64,000 nucleotides of DNA. It comes from an uncultured Actinomycetes bacterium. GTDB taxonomy: Bacteria; Actinomycetota; Actinomycetes; Nanopelagicales; Nanopelagicaceae. Where the stretch lies: the NCBI GenBank assembly GCA_903928745.1, contig CAIYRR010000001.1, positions 22,230 through 86,229 on the forward strand, written 5' to 3'. Under the pieces are notes generated by a model that was not told the origin of the DNA, did no database searches, and saw only the letters and a program-made list of their open reading frames with translations. Of the stretch, positions 41,608 through 51,559 are shown in pieces (within the stretch, counting starts at the first letter, position 1; every line of letters starts with the position of its first letter). A program made the translations under genes and the position numbers.

Positions 41608-42500
41608 CTCGTAGCATCGACCAGCGCTGAAATGGCTGCCCCAATATGGGGGTAGTCAAAAGTGAATCCTGCTTGAAGTAGCGCTTCTGGCAGGACTTTT
41701 TTAGATCCCAACATCTCACTTGCGAATCCACCAAATGCAATCTTTAATGCAATGCCTGGAACTGGAAAGAGCGCGGGGCGGTGCATTGCACGTGCCAAGC
41801 ATGAAGTAAATTCCTGATTGGTTGCAGGGTTGGGAGCGGTGAGATTAATCGGACCTGCAATTGGGTTTTCGAGTGCAAAAGTAATTGCACGAATGACATC
41901 ATGCAAAGTGATCCATGACCACCACTGTTTTCCGGAAGCGAGTTTTCCGCCAAGGCCAAAACGAAAGAGCGGGATCATTTTTCCGAGTGCGCCACCTGTG
42001 GGATCAAGAACAAGCCCTGTGCGGAGTTTTACTATGCGAACCTCACCTGCAAGATCGGCAGCATTTTCCCACTCGCGGCATACAACAGCTAGGAAATCCT
42101 CGCCTCCACGATCAGCTTCGGTGACCGCGCGATTACCAGTTTCTCCATACCAACCCATTGCACTGGCGGAGATGAAAACTTGTGGAGCAACTTCTGCAAC
42201 GGCCTTTGCAATTGTTGTTGTACCTAACAAACGAGAGTTGAGAATTTCTGCCTTATAACGAGAAGTCCATCTTTTATCGCCCACTCCAGCACCCGCAAGA
42301 TGGATGATTGCATCCACCCCTTTGAGGGCCGCTAAATCAACAGTGCCATTCTTGGGATCCCAAGAAATTTCATCGGGAGATTTTGCTTCACGCCTCACCA
42401 GTTTTTGAACTGTATAACCCTCAGATTTGAGATGACCAACAAGTGCTCCACCAATCAACCCTGAAGCTCCAGTGACCGCAATTCGCTGTATCGGCGACAT
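41604..42500 (-). CDS. TIGR01777-family NAD-dependent epimerase
   Basis: A 298-aa extended SDR: N-terminal VTGASGLIGGALVGHL (about 9-24), LAGAGVGDKRWTSRYKAEILNSR (about 69-91), SASAMGWYGETG with Tyr, and a C-terminal DUF1731-type end GSKKVLPEALLQAGFTFDYP. Bacterial members (YfcH) are uncharacterised. It sits 3 bases after the E2 gene stop, as Rv2216 follows dlaT in mycobacteria (from memory). Confidence 0.92.
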   Translation of the reverse strand: MSPIQRIAVTGASGLIGGALVGHLKSEGYTVQKLVRREAKSPDEISWDPKNGTVDLAALKGVDAIIHLAGAGVGDKRWTSRYKAEILNSRLLGTTTIAKAVAEVAPQVFISASAMGWYGETGNRAVTEADRGGEDFLAVVCREWENAADLAGEVRIVKLRTGLVLDPTGGALGKMIPLFRFGLGGKLASGKQWWSWITLHDVIRAITFALENPIAGPINLTAPNPATNQEFTSCLARAMHRPALFPVPGIALKIAFGGFASEMLGSKKVLPEALLQAGFTFDYPHIGAAISALVDATS

Positions 42501-42503
42501 TGA

Positions 42504-44150
42504 TTAAAGACCTAGGTCCGCTTCGAATGCACCTGTTTCTAGGCGATCCTTGAGCGTTACTAGGAATCGAGCAGCATCTGCGCCATCAACAATTCGGTGG
42601 TCATAGGAAAGTGCGAGATAGACCATGGATCGGATTGCAATGGTTTCTCCGCCATCTTCTCCGCGGACAACCATCGGACGTTTAACGATTGAACCAAGAC
42701 CGAGAATGGCAACCTGAGGCTGATTAATGATCGGTGTATCAAACAACGCCCCACGGCTTCCGGTGTTGGTAAGAGTAAATGTTCCACCACCGAGTTCATC
42801 AGGAGTGATTTTATTTTCGCGCGTACGTGCTGCAAGATCTGCAATTGCTCGCGCGATGCCGCCCATATTGAAATTACCAGCATCGTGAATAACAGGAACC
42901 AACAAACCTCTTTCAGTATCAACTGCGATACCTAGGTGCTCTGCTGCGTGATAAGTAATCTGGTCACCTTCGACCGAAGAGTTCACAACTGGGTGTTGCT
43001 TAAGGGCTTCACATACTGCAACAGCAAAGAATGGCAAGAATGAAAGCTTGACGCCCTCGCGTGATTCAAAGTTAGCCTTTGCTTTATCGCGCAGACGAGC
43101 AATCTTTGTTACATCAACTTCAATGACTGTGGTGAGTTGAGCACTCACATGAAGTGATTCCACCATGCGTGCAGCAATAACCTTACGAAGGCGTGACATC
43201 GAAACTGTCTGCCCGCGAAGTGGTGAGGCAGCAATTACCGAAGGGCCCGAAGGACTCGAAGGACGTGGTGAAGATGCTTGGGCAGCCACAGGTACTGGTG
43301 CTACAGGCAAAACTGCTGGGGCAGGTTTTACAACCGCGCCTTGGACATCTTCTTTACGAATTCGTCCGCCGATTCCAGTTCCAACAACGTTGCTTAGATT
43401 GACTCCAAGTTCTGTCGCCATTTTGCGAACAAGGGGAGTGACGTAGGCATCATCAGGTTGTGTTACAGGTGCAACAACTACCGGAGCAACAACTACAGGA
43501 GCGGATACGACAGGCGCAACAACGACAGGCGCAACAACGACGGGAGCAACAGGAGCAGGGGCTGCGCCAGCAACGCCAATGAGTGCAAGGCGCGCACCAA
43601 CAGGAACGGTTGTATCAACGGCTACATCGATGGAGAGAAGAGTGCCTGCGACAGGGGATGGAATTTCTGTATCAACTTTGTCGGTAGAAACTTCAAGGAG
43701 TGCTTCATCCATTGCAACGCTATCGCCAACATTCTTGAGCCAGCGAGTCACGGTACCTTCCGAGACTGATTCGCCAAGGGCGGGCATAGAAATGACAGTG
43801 CCTGATTGAGAAGCGACTGGTGCTGCGACTGGTGCCGCTACTGGTGCAGGCGCAACAACTACCGGTGCGGATACGACTGGCGCAACAACTACTGGCGCAC
43901 CAGGAGCAGTTGCTCCATCGGCGATCACAGCTAATTCGGCTCCGACAAGAACGGTCTGATCGATACCAACAACAATCTTCTGCAGAATTCCGGCGACAGG
44001 GGATGGAATTTCTGTATCAACTTTGTCGGTAGAAACTTCAAGGAGGGGCTCGTCAACGTTTACATGATCGCCTTCGGCCTTGAGCCAACGCGTGACGGTT
44101 CCTTCGCTCACGCTTTCGCCCAGTGCAGGCATGGTTACTGAGAATGTCAT
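42504..44150 (-). CDS. Dihydrolipoyllysine acyltransferase E2 with two lipoyl domains
   Basis: A 548-aa E2 core enzyme of a 2-oxoacid dehydrogenase complex (pyruvate/2-oxoglutarate type; sucB or dlaT naming varies). Two N-terminal lipoyl domains each with [15 protein letters not shown] (Lys at about 43 and 161), Ala-Pro-Val linkers rich in PVVVAP repeats, a peripheral-subunit binding domain [15 protein letters not shown] (about 254-268), and a catalytic domain ending in [13 protein letters not shown] with His and Asp. A 53-bp stretch is identical in both lipoyl domains (43648-43700, 43993-44045). Confidence 0.95.
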   Translation of the reverse strand: MTFSVTMPALGESVSEGTVTRWLKAEGDHVNVDEPLLEVSTDKVDTEIPSPVAGILQKIVVGIDQTVLVGAELAVIADGATAPGAPVVVAPVVSAPVVVAPAPVAAPVAAPVASQSGTVISMPALGESVSEGTVTRWLKNVGDSVAMDEALLEVSTDKVDTEIPSPVAGTLLSIDVAVDTTVPVGARLALIGVAGAAPAPVAPVVVAPVVVAPVVSAPVVVAPVVVAPVTQPDDAYVTPLVRKMATELGVNLSNVVGTGIGGRIRKEDVQGAVVKPAPAVLPVAPVPVAAQASSPRPSSPSGPSVIAASPLRGQTVSMSRLRKVIAARMVESLHVSAQLTTVIEVDVTKIARLRDKAKANFESREGVKLSFLPFFAVAVCEALKQHPVVNSSVEGDQITYHAAEHLGIAVDTERGLLVPVIHDAGNFNMGGIARAIADLAARTRENKITPDELGGGTFTLTNTGSRGALFDTPIINQPQVAILGLGSIVKRPMVVRGEDGGETIAIRSMVYLALSYDHRIVDGADAARFLVTLKDRLETGAFEADLGL

Positions 44151-44199
44151 GGACCGTCTCTCCTTTTAAAAAGTTATCTGGGCGATTGTAATTGCATTT

Positions 44200-45567
44200 C
44201 TAGCCATGCGCATGGAGAGGTTTTCCAGCCAGCGCCATATGTGCCTCGCCCATTGCTTCAGACAAGGTTGGGTGAGCATGAATCAAAGGCGCGACATCAT
44301 CTGGCGTGGCCTCCCAGTTGAAGATGAGTTGGGCTTCTGCGAGTAATTCCCCGACTCGGGCTCCGACCATATGAATACCGAGAATGGGACCATCTTTTTG
44401 TGAGACCAATTTGATCGAACCTGAGGTACCGAGAATTTGTGCCTTTCCGTTACCGGCCAAATCGTAAGTAAGTTCAACTACATCATGTCCGCGCTCTTTT
44501 GCCTGCGCGGTTGTTAATCCAACAGATGCCACTTCTGGATCCGAGTACGTAACGCGAGGAACTCCGTCATAGTTGATCGGACGAGGATTCAGCCCTGCAA
44601 TTTCCTCGGCGACTAATATTCCTTCGCCAAATCCGACGTGAGCTAACTGCAATGTAGGAATCAAATCTCCTACTGCCCAGATGCCCGGTACAGATGTACG
44701 GCACTTGTTATCTACAGTGATGTAACCGCGGTCCATTGCGATGCCAGCTTCTTCGTATCCGAGATTTGCCGAAACAGGTCCACGACCAACGGCTACCAAG
44801 AGAACATCAGCGGTAAATTCTTTTCCATTTTCTAGCGTGACCGTGACGCTTTCTCCATTGATACTCGCTGACTTGAAGCGATCGCCTAGTTCAAATTTGA
44901 TTCCGCGTTTGCGGTAAGCGCGCTCTAGTTGCTTGCTTGATGATTCATCCTCAAGTGCGACCAAATGGGGGAGCGCCTCGATGATGGTTACTTCGGCTCC
45001 AAATGATTTCCAGACCGAAGCGAATTCACATCCGATTACGCCGCCACCCAGAACAATGACGCTCTTTGGAACATAATCCAAAGTCAAGGCATGGTCACTA
45101 GTGATGATTCGCGTGCCATCAATTTCAAGTCCAGGCAATGTACGGGCGTAGGAACCTGTTGCAAGAACAACGTTGGTACCTTCGTACTTTTCTCCATTAA
45201 CTTCTACCGTGTTTGGTGAAACCAAACGTCCGTGTCCTTCGACGAAGGTAACGTTGCGAGATTTAACGAGACCTTGTAATCCTTTATGAAGACGTGAGAC
45301 GACGCCGTCTTTATAGGCATTGACAGCTGGCATATCCATCGAGAGGAATTGTGCATTTACTCCATAGCGACTTGCTTCTCGGGCACCGTCTGCGATTTCA
45401 GCTGAATGCAATAGCGCCTTCGTTGGGATACAACCGCGATGTAGGCAGGTGCCACCCAATTTGCCTGACTCAATAAGCACAACAGACTTGCCCAATTGCG
45501 CGCTCCGAAGTGCGCAGGCATATCCGCCACTACCTCCGCCAAGAATTACGAGATCAAATTTCGCCAC
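44200..45567 (-). CDS. lpdA: Dihydrolipoyl dehydrogenase (E3)
   Basis: A 455-aa FAD-disulfide oxidoreductase that reoxidises the lipoyl groups of E2 (and GcvH) with NAD+. FAD loop LGGGSGGYACALRSAQLGK, redox-active GGTCLHRGCIP (Cys at about 40 and 45), NAD loop LGGGVIGCEFA, and the C-terminal HAHPTLSEA with His-Glu base. GTG 45567 has AGGA six bases upstream and is preferred to TTG 45573. Co-directional upstream of the E2 gene after 50 bases. Confidence 0.96.
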   Translation of the reverse strand: MAKFDLVILGGGSGGYACALRSAQLGKSVVLIESGKLGGTCLHRGCIPTKALLHSAEIADGAREASRYGVNAQFLSMDMPAVNAYKDGVVSRLHKGLQGLVKSRNVTFVEGHGRLVSPNTVEVNGEKYEGTNVVLATGSYARTLPGLEIDGTRIITSDHALTLDYVPKSVIVLGGGVIGCEFASVWKSFGAEVTIIEALPHLVALEDESSSKQLERAYRKRGIKFELGDRFKSASINGESVTVTLENGKEFTADVLLVAVGRGPVSANLGYEEAGIAMDRGYITVDNKCRTSVPGIWAVGDLIPTLQLAHVGFGEGILVAEEIAGLNPRPINYDGVPRVTYSDPEVASVGLTTAQAKERGHDVVELTYDLAGNGKAQILGTSGSIKLVSQKDGPILGIHMVGARVGELLAEAQLIFNWEATPDDVAPLIHAHPTLSEAMGEAHMALAGKPLHAHG

Positions 45568-45681
45568 GGTCAATCCTGTCTACTCAATGAAAGGGGGAAA
45601 GAATCAATAGGCATATCTTGCCAGCCTTACCTGTGTGCCTCTAACCGCACAACTGTGCGATTTCTCCTAGGTGGGATGGGG

Positions 45682-47187
45682 TCACAGAGAGGATTGGGCG
45701 AGTGTGACAAGTGATCGCAAGGCGATTCCTGTGCCACCCACTGGGGTATACCCGTGAGCATCGCCTTCGTTGTATGCAGGACCTGCAATATCAAGGTGCA
45801 CCCATGGCAAGTCCTCTGAAACGAATTCCTTGAGGAAAAGACCAGCGACCAACATTCCGCCCATACGGTCACCGATGTTAGCCATGTCGGCGACAGGTGA
45901 ATCAAGGGAGGCACGTAATTCAACAGGAAGTGGCATAGGCCAAAAGGCTTCGCCACTGTTGGCTGCTGCAGCCAGAAATGCCGATTGAAATTCTTCGTTG
46001 TTGGTCATGACGGCGCTCGTTCGTGTTCCGAGTGCGACAACTTGTGCGCCTGTTAACGTCGCAACATCGACGATTCCAACGACGGATGCAGAACCTTTGC
46101 CTGCAACTTCTGCTGCTTTAACAAGTGCGTCAGCCAAAACCAAACGGCCCTCTGCATCAGGATTAAGAACTTCTACAGTTTTGCCACCATAAATGGTGAT
46201 GATGTCACTTGGACGAGTTGCGCTATCGCTCACCATGTTCTCGGCCAACGGCGCCCATGCATCAATCGCAATCGGAAGTTTGAGAGTTGCAATGGCAAGT
46301 GTCGCTGCACTGACAGCTGCTGCGCCACTCATATCCGACTTCATCGCCTCCATACCGACTGCAGGCTTGAGAGCAAGACCGCCAGAATCAAAAGTGATTC
46401 CTTTTCCTACGAAAACCAACTTCTTTTTCGCTTTTGCAGGTGTGTAAGAAACGTGCAGAAGTCTTGGGGGATTTGCCGAACCTTGACCAACAGCGGTGAT
46501 GCCACCAAAACCTTGTGCTTTCAATTGCTTCTCATCAAGCACTGAAATTTTAAGGTGAGAACTTACTCCGCCAGCAACTGTTACTGCTTTCTTGATGATG
46601 TCTACGAATGAAGCAGGAGTTAAATGACTTGGCGGCATATTGATCAGATCGCGAACAAGTGTTGTGTACTGGGCAATTACCAATGCACGTTTTGCGAGCG
46701 CCTTCGCTTCTTTGTTGTTCGCAAGGGCGGTATGAATAGTGATGGATGCGACCGGGATTTTGCGATCGGCTTTTGTGGAGCCACGAAATTCGTCAAAGGA
46801 ATATGCACCCAATGCGGCGCCTTCAGCTACTGCTCCAAGTGATGCGAGATCTGGAGTAGGGAGTGAATAGGAAACGGAGGGATTGCCAGCAAGAGCGCGA
46901 GTAGCGGCTCCACTTGCACGGCGAAGTGTTTCGTGTGGATAGTGAGTTTTTGCCTTTCCTAAGCCAGTAAAAACAATGAGTCGAGTGCTCGCACCAGGAA
47001 GTTTGATCACTTCGTCAGTTTTTCCCGTTGCACCAACATCCTCGAGCGCCCCGAGAAGGGTTTTGGTATCTAGGCGAAGGTGTCCAGATTCAATAACAAG
47101 TTTCTTCGATGTTCCCTCTTTGATGGCCAGACCGACGACTAAAATCTCCGGGGCAAGCACGGCATCGCTTAACGTTATCTTTGACAC
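45682..47187 (-). CDS. pepA: Leucyl aminopeptidase (M17)
   Basis: A 501-aa cytosolic di-metal aminopeptidase. Metal and active-site motifs: FVGKGITFDSGGLALKP (Lys, Asp), MKSDMSGAAAV, the signature NPDAEGRLVLADAL (Asp, Glu, Arg) and IVDVATLTGAQ. GTG start with AAGGAG. It removes N-terminal Leu and other residues, recycling peptides in an organism that scavenges amino acids. Bases 45574-45681 on its 3' side hold only a weak 5-bp hairpin (45646-45659). Confidence 0.96.
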   Translation of the reverse strand: MSKITLSDAVLAPEILVVGLAIKEGTSKKLVIESGHLRLDTKTLLGALEDVGATGKTDEVIKLPGASTRLIVFTGLGKAKTHYPHETLRRASGAATRALAGNPSVSYSLPTPDLASLGAVAEGAALGAYSFDEFRGSTKADRKIPVASITIHTALANNKEAKALAKRALVIAQYTTLVRDLINMPPSHLTPASFVDIIKKAVTVAGGVSSHLKISVLDEKQLKAQGFGGITAVGQGSANPPRLLHVSYTPAKAKKKLVFVGKGITFDSGGLALKPAVGMEAMKSDMSGAAAVSAATLAIATLKLPIAIDAWAPLAENMVSDSATRPSDIITIYGGKTVEVLNPDAEGRLVLADALVKAAEVAGKGSASVVGIVDVATLTGAQVVALGTRTSAVMTNNEEFQSAFLAAAANSGEAFWPMPLPVELRASLDSPVADMANIGDRMGGMLVAGLFLKEFVSEDLPWVHLDIAGPAYNEGDAHGYTPVGGTGIALRSLVTLAQSSL

Positions 47188-47221
47188 GCCGATCTCCTTC
47201 TCAACTCACACACTAAGGAAC

Positions 47222-47250
47222 TTCACTAGATAAGAGCCTAGCGATAGGTT
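47222..47250 (+). promoter_or_regulatory. Leaderless promoter of gcvT
   Basis: TTCACT (47222-47227) and TAGGTT (47245-47250) are 17 bases apart; seven bases later the ATG at 47258 is the predicted first transcribed codon. This supports ATG 47258 rather than TTG 47249. Confidence 0.55.
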
Positions 47251-47257
47251 GTGTGAC

Positions 47258-48346
47258 ATGAAACTTTCACCTCTGAATTCTCGCCATGTAGACCTCCAAG
47301 CCAAAATGGCGGATTTTGGGGGATGGCTTATGCCTATCGATTACCCAGCCACAGGAGTGCTCACAGAGCATGCCAGTGTGCGCGAGAGCGTAGGAATCTT
47401 CGATGTTTCCCACCTAGGCAAGGCATCTGTCCGCGGTAGTGGCGCGCTGGAGTTCCTTAATGATGTCTTGACCAATGATTTGACTCGCATTGCTGATGGC
47501 CAGGCCCAATACACCTTGATCTGTAATCGCGCCGGTGGCGTCATTGATGACCTGATCGCTTATAGAAATAGCGCCGATGATTTCTTTCTTGTACCTAACG
47601 CGGCCAACACCGGTGACGTTGTTACCTATCTCAAGACTTTGGCCCCAGCTGGCATCACCATCGAAAATCTTCACGACTCTTATGGGGTCATCGCAGTGCA
47701 AGGCCCAAAGTCTGCGCAGTTGCTGAACTCTTTAGGTGTCTCGACCGACCTTGATTACATGAGTTTTTCTTCCATCACCATTGATGGGCGAAAGGCGATT
47801 CTTTGTCGCACCGGTTACACGGGTGAACTCGGTTTCGAAATTCTTCCAGGATGGGATGACGCTCTCGCGGTATGGGACTGTATTGCTTCGGCGATGGTTG
47901 CATTCGGCGGAGTAGTTTGCGGACTCGGCGCTCGCGATACTTTGCGAACCGAAATGGGCTATCCATTGCATGGACATGAACTTTCCTTAGAGATCACACC
48001 GGTTCAAGCAAGTGCTAACTGGGCTATCGGTTGGGATAAAAAAACTTTTTCAGGGGCCGAAGTTTTGCGTGAGCAAAAAGCAACCGGCGCCGTCACGAAA
48101 CTACGCGGCTTGTTCTGCATCGGTAAAGGAATTCCTCGTGGCGGAATGGATGTGAAGGATTCCAGTGGCGCAGTTATTGGCAACGTTACGAGTGGAACAT
48201 TCTCGCCAACTCTCAAGAACGGTATTGCTCTCGCCCTCGTCTCACCGTCAGTAAAGGTAGGCGATCATTTGATGATTGATGTGCGAGGACGTGACCTTGA
48301 AGTGGAAGTTGTAACAATTCCTTTTGTTGAATCCCACGTGCGCTAA
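47258..48346 (+). CDS. gcvT: Aminomethyltransferase (glycine cleavage T protein)
   Basis: A 362-aa tetrahydrofolate-dependent protein of the glycine cleavage system: ADFGGWLMPIDYP (about 20-32), SVGIFDVSHLGKASVRG, GGVIDDLIAYR with the catalytic Asp (about 96-106), GYTGELGFEI and the C-terminal barrel with FIGKGIPRGGM. The gcvH/gcvP genes are outside the window. It converges with the ECF S-component gene by a 4-bp stop overlap. Confidence 0.95.
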   Translation: MKLSPLNSRHVDLQAKMADFGGWLMPIDYPATGVLTEHASVRESVGIFDVSHLGKASVRGSGALEFLNDVLTNDLTRIADGQAQYTLICNRAGGVIDDLIAYRNSADDFFLVPNAANTGDVVTYLKTLAPAGITIENLHDSYGVIAVQGPKSAQLLNSLGVSTDLDYMSFSSITIDGRKAILCRTGYTGELGFEILPGWDDALAVWDCIASAMVAFGGVVCGLGARDTLRTEMGYPLHGHELSLEITPVQASANWAIGWDKKTFSGAEVLREQKATGAVTKLRGLFCIGKGIPRGGMDVKDSSGAVIGNVTSGTFSPTLKNGIALALVSPSVKVGDHLMIDVRGRDLEVEVVTIPFVESHVR

Positions 48347-49155
48347 CTGCGTTTTGCAAATTCGATAGGAACCAGGAAAGACGCTCGTCTTTGTGTGCGC
48401 CTAAGCGCAGATAGCAAAGTGGGGGTTGTAATTATCAGCAAGGCGCTTGTGATGATGGCACGCGGTATATCCCATGCCATCGATGATGCGAAGTGGAAAA
48501 CAATAAAGTGATGGAGGTTGGTAGTTATATCTCCGCCTGGAATATAGGAAAGTTGAGTCTGTGATCCGAGCGTCCATGGCCAGAACTGCAAATCCATGAG
48601 AGCGCCAAAAGTGAGCGAGGCGATAATTCCATAGGTAACGAGTAGAGCGAGTTCAGCCTTGCCTCGGATGGCGTACTTACCGACCTTTTGGGGAAGTGCT
48701 CCCGCTCCCAAACCAATCCAGCCCGCTGCAAACATTTGATAAGCCAGCCATGGACCAAATCCTCCGGTGATGAATGCTGACACGAGCAAAGCAGAAATTC
48801 CCAAGATGAAACCAAATGCAGCGCCAAATACTCTCGCGCTTAAAATCAAAATAAACCACATGGGTTCAATCCCTGCCACGCCTGCACCCATGGGACGCAG
48901 CGCGGCTGTTAGCGCAGCGAGCACACCTAGTAACGCGACCGATTTTGCGTCGAGCCTTTCGTTGCTGAGTTCCACAATTAATAGCACCAGAGCGATAGGA
49001 ACAGCTATCCAAAAGAACAATTGCGTCCGAGATTGGTGGTGGTTGGCGTTGAAGAGAAATGGCCATAAGAAACCGCCGGCACTTATTAAGCCAGTAAGGA
49101 TGAGTGCAAGGGCAGAGCGTTTACTAAAACGATAAATGTCAGCCGTGGTGCTCAT
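48343..49155 (-). CDS. ECF transporter S component, probable cobalamin-binding
   Basis: A 270-aa membrane protein with about eight hydrophobic segments, longer than a typical 180-aa S component. LLGVLAALTAALRPMGAGVAGIEPMWFILILSARVFGAAFGFILG is the characteristic S-component region where helices meet the EcfT scaffold. ATG 49155 overlaps the ATPase stop (ATGA), and the frame upstream is not used. The B12 riboswitch at the operon head suggests cobalamin as the ligand; similar CbrT-type S components are known. Confidence 0.85.
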   Translation of the reverse strand: MSTTADIYRFSKRSALALILTGLISAGGFLWPFLFNANHHQSRTQLFFWIAVPIALVLLIVELSNERLDAKSVALLGVLAALTAALRPMGAGVAGIEPMWFILILSARVFGAAFGFILGISALLVSAFITGGFGPWLAYQMFAAGWIGLGAGALPQKVGKYAIRGKAELALLVTYGIIASLTFGALMDLQFWPWTLGSQTQLSYIPGGDITTNLHHFIVFHFASSMAWDIPRAIITSALLIITTPTLLSALRRTQRRASFLVPIEFAKRS

Positions 49156-50765
49156 GAGGAATTCCTCATTGCCAATACAACATCGCTTACGGTCAGCCAC
49201 GGCGAAGGAGACATGACCTTGGCAACCTGTGGCGCAAAAGCGGGGGAGGAAAGAAGAACATCTGTTGTGGAGCCATCTGCAACTATTTCACCTTCGGCAA
49301 TGAAGACCACTCGTGAAGCGAGTTCGGCAACGAGTTCAACATCGTGGGTTGCGATGATGACAACTTTGTTTTGCTCGAGAGCAAGTTCTTTCAAAATTCT
49401 AATAAGAGCAGTTTTGGCTGCGTAATCCAAACCACGGGTAGGTTCATCAAGGACAAGAACTTGTGGTTGTGCCGAAAGAACAACGCTTAAGGCCAGGCTT
49501 AGCCGTTGTCCCTCGGAGAGATCTCGAGGGTGAGTAACGACTGAAATCCCAGGTACAAGACTTTGAAGTAAGGCGAAAGTTTCGCCATCTTTTACATCGT
49601 TGTCTTTATCTGCTTGCGAGCATTCCTCGCCAACGCTTTGCCCATAGAGTAAATCGCCGGGTTCTTGTGGAATGAATCCCGCAATTGCGGTGCGTTCGCG
49701 CCCTCGTAAAGAGAAAGGATTCCTTCCGAGAATAGTTGCCACACCACTTGTGGGTTCCGTTGCGCCCACAATCGAGCGAAGCAGAGAACTCTTACCTGCG
49801 CCGTTGCGACCCATGACTGCAACTATTTCTCCCGCGCAGATGGAGAGTGATATATCGCGGATCGCTTGCTTTTCTCCGTAGGCGATGGATGCATGCTCTA
49901 GCTTCACAACCACATGAGATTTCTCGAGCGATTGCTCGATAATCGAAGGGAATTCGCCTAAGTGCTTACGTAACGGTTCCGTGAGCCGACGCATTTGGCG
50001 CACGCTTAAAGGAACTTCTTCAACATGCATTGCCCGAGCCAAATGGATTATCGGTGGAGCCAATTCTGAGGAAGCGAAGATAGTTTCTGGTGTTCCGATA
50101 TTGGTTTGTCCATCACCTTGAATGTGAATGACGCGATCGGCGAACTGAATTACTCGTTCCAATTTATGTTCAGAGACAATGACAGTGAGTCCCAAATCAT
50201 GAACTAGTCGATGCAGGATCGAGAGAACTTCTTCTGCCGCGATCGGATCTAGGGCACTCGTTGGTTCATCCAGCACGAGAACTTTTGGATGCATGACTAG
50301 AGCGCTTCCAATGGCAACTCTTTGCTGTTCTCCTCCGCTAAGCGTTGCGATAGAACGATTTCGAAGCGGAGCAAGACTCAAAAGATCGAGAACTTCTTCA
50401 ACTCTTTTACGCATGACATCTGGCGCGAGATTGAGTGTTTCCATCCCGAATGCCAATTCCTCTTCAACGGTATCGGTAACAAAACCATTGATTGGATTCT
50501 GACCGACGATTCCAATTAAATGCGCTAAACCTCCTGGTTTAACACTTTGAGTAGAAATGCCATTAACGCTGATGTCGCCAGCCAATATTCCACCCGTATG
50601 GTGGGGGACCAGACCGTTGATTAATCTCAAAAGAGATGATTTGCCGATACCTGTTGCTCCCATAACAAGAACAAGTTCACCTTCGGCAACAGTAAAAGTG
50701 AGATCTTCGATAACGGTCTGTTGTGAGTTCGGATAGATCAATGAGACATTGGTAAATTTGATCAT
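49152..50765 (-). CDS. ECF transporter fused double ATPase (EcfA-EcfA')
   Basis: A 537-aa tandem ATPase. First half: Walker A MGATGIGKSS (about 35-44), signature LSGGEQQR (about 143-150), Walker B VLVLDEPTSALD. Second half: MGRNGAGKSS (about 317-326), a variant signature LSEGQRLS, and VLVLDEPTRGLD. Both catalytic Glu are present. Energises the membrane EcfT and S component. ATGA-type overlaps on both sides. Confidence 0.93.
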   Translation of the reverse strand: MIKFTNVSLIYPNSQQTVIEDLTFTVAEGELVLVMGATGIGKSSLLRLINGLVPHHTGGILAGDISVNGISTQSVKPGGLAHLIGIVGQNPINGFVTDTVEEELAFGMETLNLAPDVMRKRVEEVLDLLSLAPLRNRSIATLSGGEQQRVAIGSALVMHPKVLVLDEPTSALDPIAAEEVLSILHRLVHDLGLTVIVSEHKLERVIQFADRVIHIQGDGQTNIGTPETIFASSELAPPIIHLARAMHVEEVPLSVRQMRRLTEPLRKHLGEFPSIIEQSLEKSHVVVKLEHASIAYGEKQAIRDISLSICAGEIVAVMGRNGAGKSSLLRSIVGATEPTSGVATILGRNPFSLRGRERTAIAGFIPQEPGDLLYGQSVGEECSQADKDNDVKDGETFALLQSLVPGISVVTHPRDLSEGQRLSLALSVVLSAQPQVLVLDEPTRGLDYAAKTALIRILKELALEQNKVVIIATHDVELVAELASRVVFIAEGEIVADGSTTDVLLSSPAFAPQVAKVMSPSPWLTVSDVVLAMRNSS

Positions 50766-51553
50766 GGAGCCACCAGCAACGGAGAAAGCGCAACTATGAG
50801 GATAAGCAACTCTGGGCGGATAAAGGAAGCAATCGCGATCGCGCAGAGAATGTAGTCACGAGAAGTCCAACGATCTTTTCGATATCGTGAACGTTTTCGG
50901 GTGTAGCCATATCCACGTGAATCCATCGCAGCCGCAAGATCCAATGAACGTGAGAGTGACTCTTCAAAAAGAGGAAGGGCAATCCTTCGCCAACTCAGTA
51001 AGCCTTTACTTTCGTGGCCACGCAAACGTTGTGCTGTTTTTATTCTGCCGATACTTGCGACAAATTGCGGAAGAATTGATGTGGCAATCACGATTGTTAC
51101 GCCGAATTCGTAAACCATCACAGGCATCGATCGCAGCAAACGATGGGGGCTAGATAAGGATGCTGCCGCGCCAAGGAGGGCGATGATTGCAGCGATCATG
51201 ATTCCGTCATGCGCGGTTGATGAAAGCCGCTCGATTGTTACCGGTCCGCCTATTCGAATACCAGCCATCCAATCGGGAAGAGGAATGATCGGAAGGCTAA
51301 ATAGAGTTCGCCCTGGTATGGGCACACCGATCAGGACGCCGGTCATTATGCGAATCCCAACAACCCACAACCCTACTTTGAGCGACCAAGCGAAACTCTT
51401 GGACCAAGGGGTGTTCTCTGCTTTGACCTTCACGACAAATCCTGATGCACCCACCACGCCGAGGGCCAGTGGGATGGAACTAGTCATTGCAACAGCAGTT
51501 GCCAATGATCCAGACCAAATCCACCAGACGAGTGGGTGCAGGGATTTATGCAT
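50762..51553 (-). CDS. ECF transporter T component (EcfT)
   Basis: A 263-aa membrane scaffold. About five TM helices and the two cytosolic coupling helices with the Ala-Arg motifs of EcfT: AQRLRGHE and LAAAMDSRGYG. These contact the ATPases. Lies between ATPase and the SCO2322-family gene in the B12-riboswitch operon. Confidence 0.9.
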   Translation of the reverse strand: MHKSLHPLVWWIWSGSLATAVAMTSSIPLALGVVGASGFVVKVKAENTPWSKSFAWSLKVGLWVVGIRIMTGVLIGVPIPGRTLFSLPIIPLPDWMAGIRIGGPVTIERLSSTAHDGIMIAAIIALLGAAASLSSPHRLLRSMPVMVYEFGVTIVIATSILPQFVASIGRIKTAQRLRGHESKGLLSWRRIALPLFEESLSRSLDLAAAMDSRGYGYTRKRSRYRKDRWTSRDYILCAIAIASFIRPELLILIVALSPLLVAP

Positions 51554-51559
51554 TTGAAG

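Noticed and set aside
43441-43905. Repetitive plus-strand sequence as a possible non-coding repeat or array
   Set aside because: It encodes the Ala-Pro-Val linkers of the E2 protein on the minus strand.
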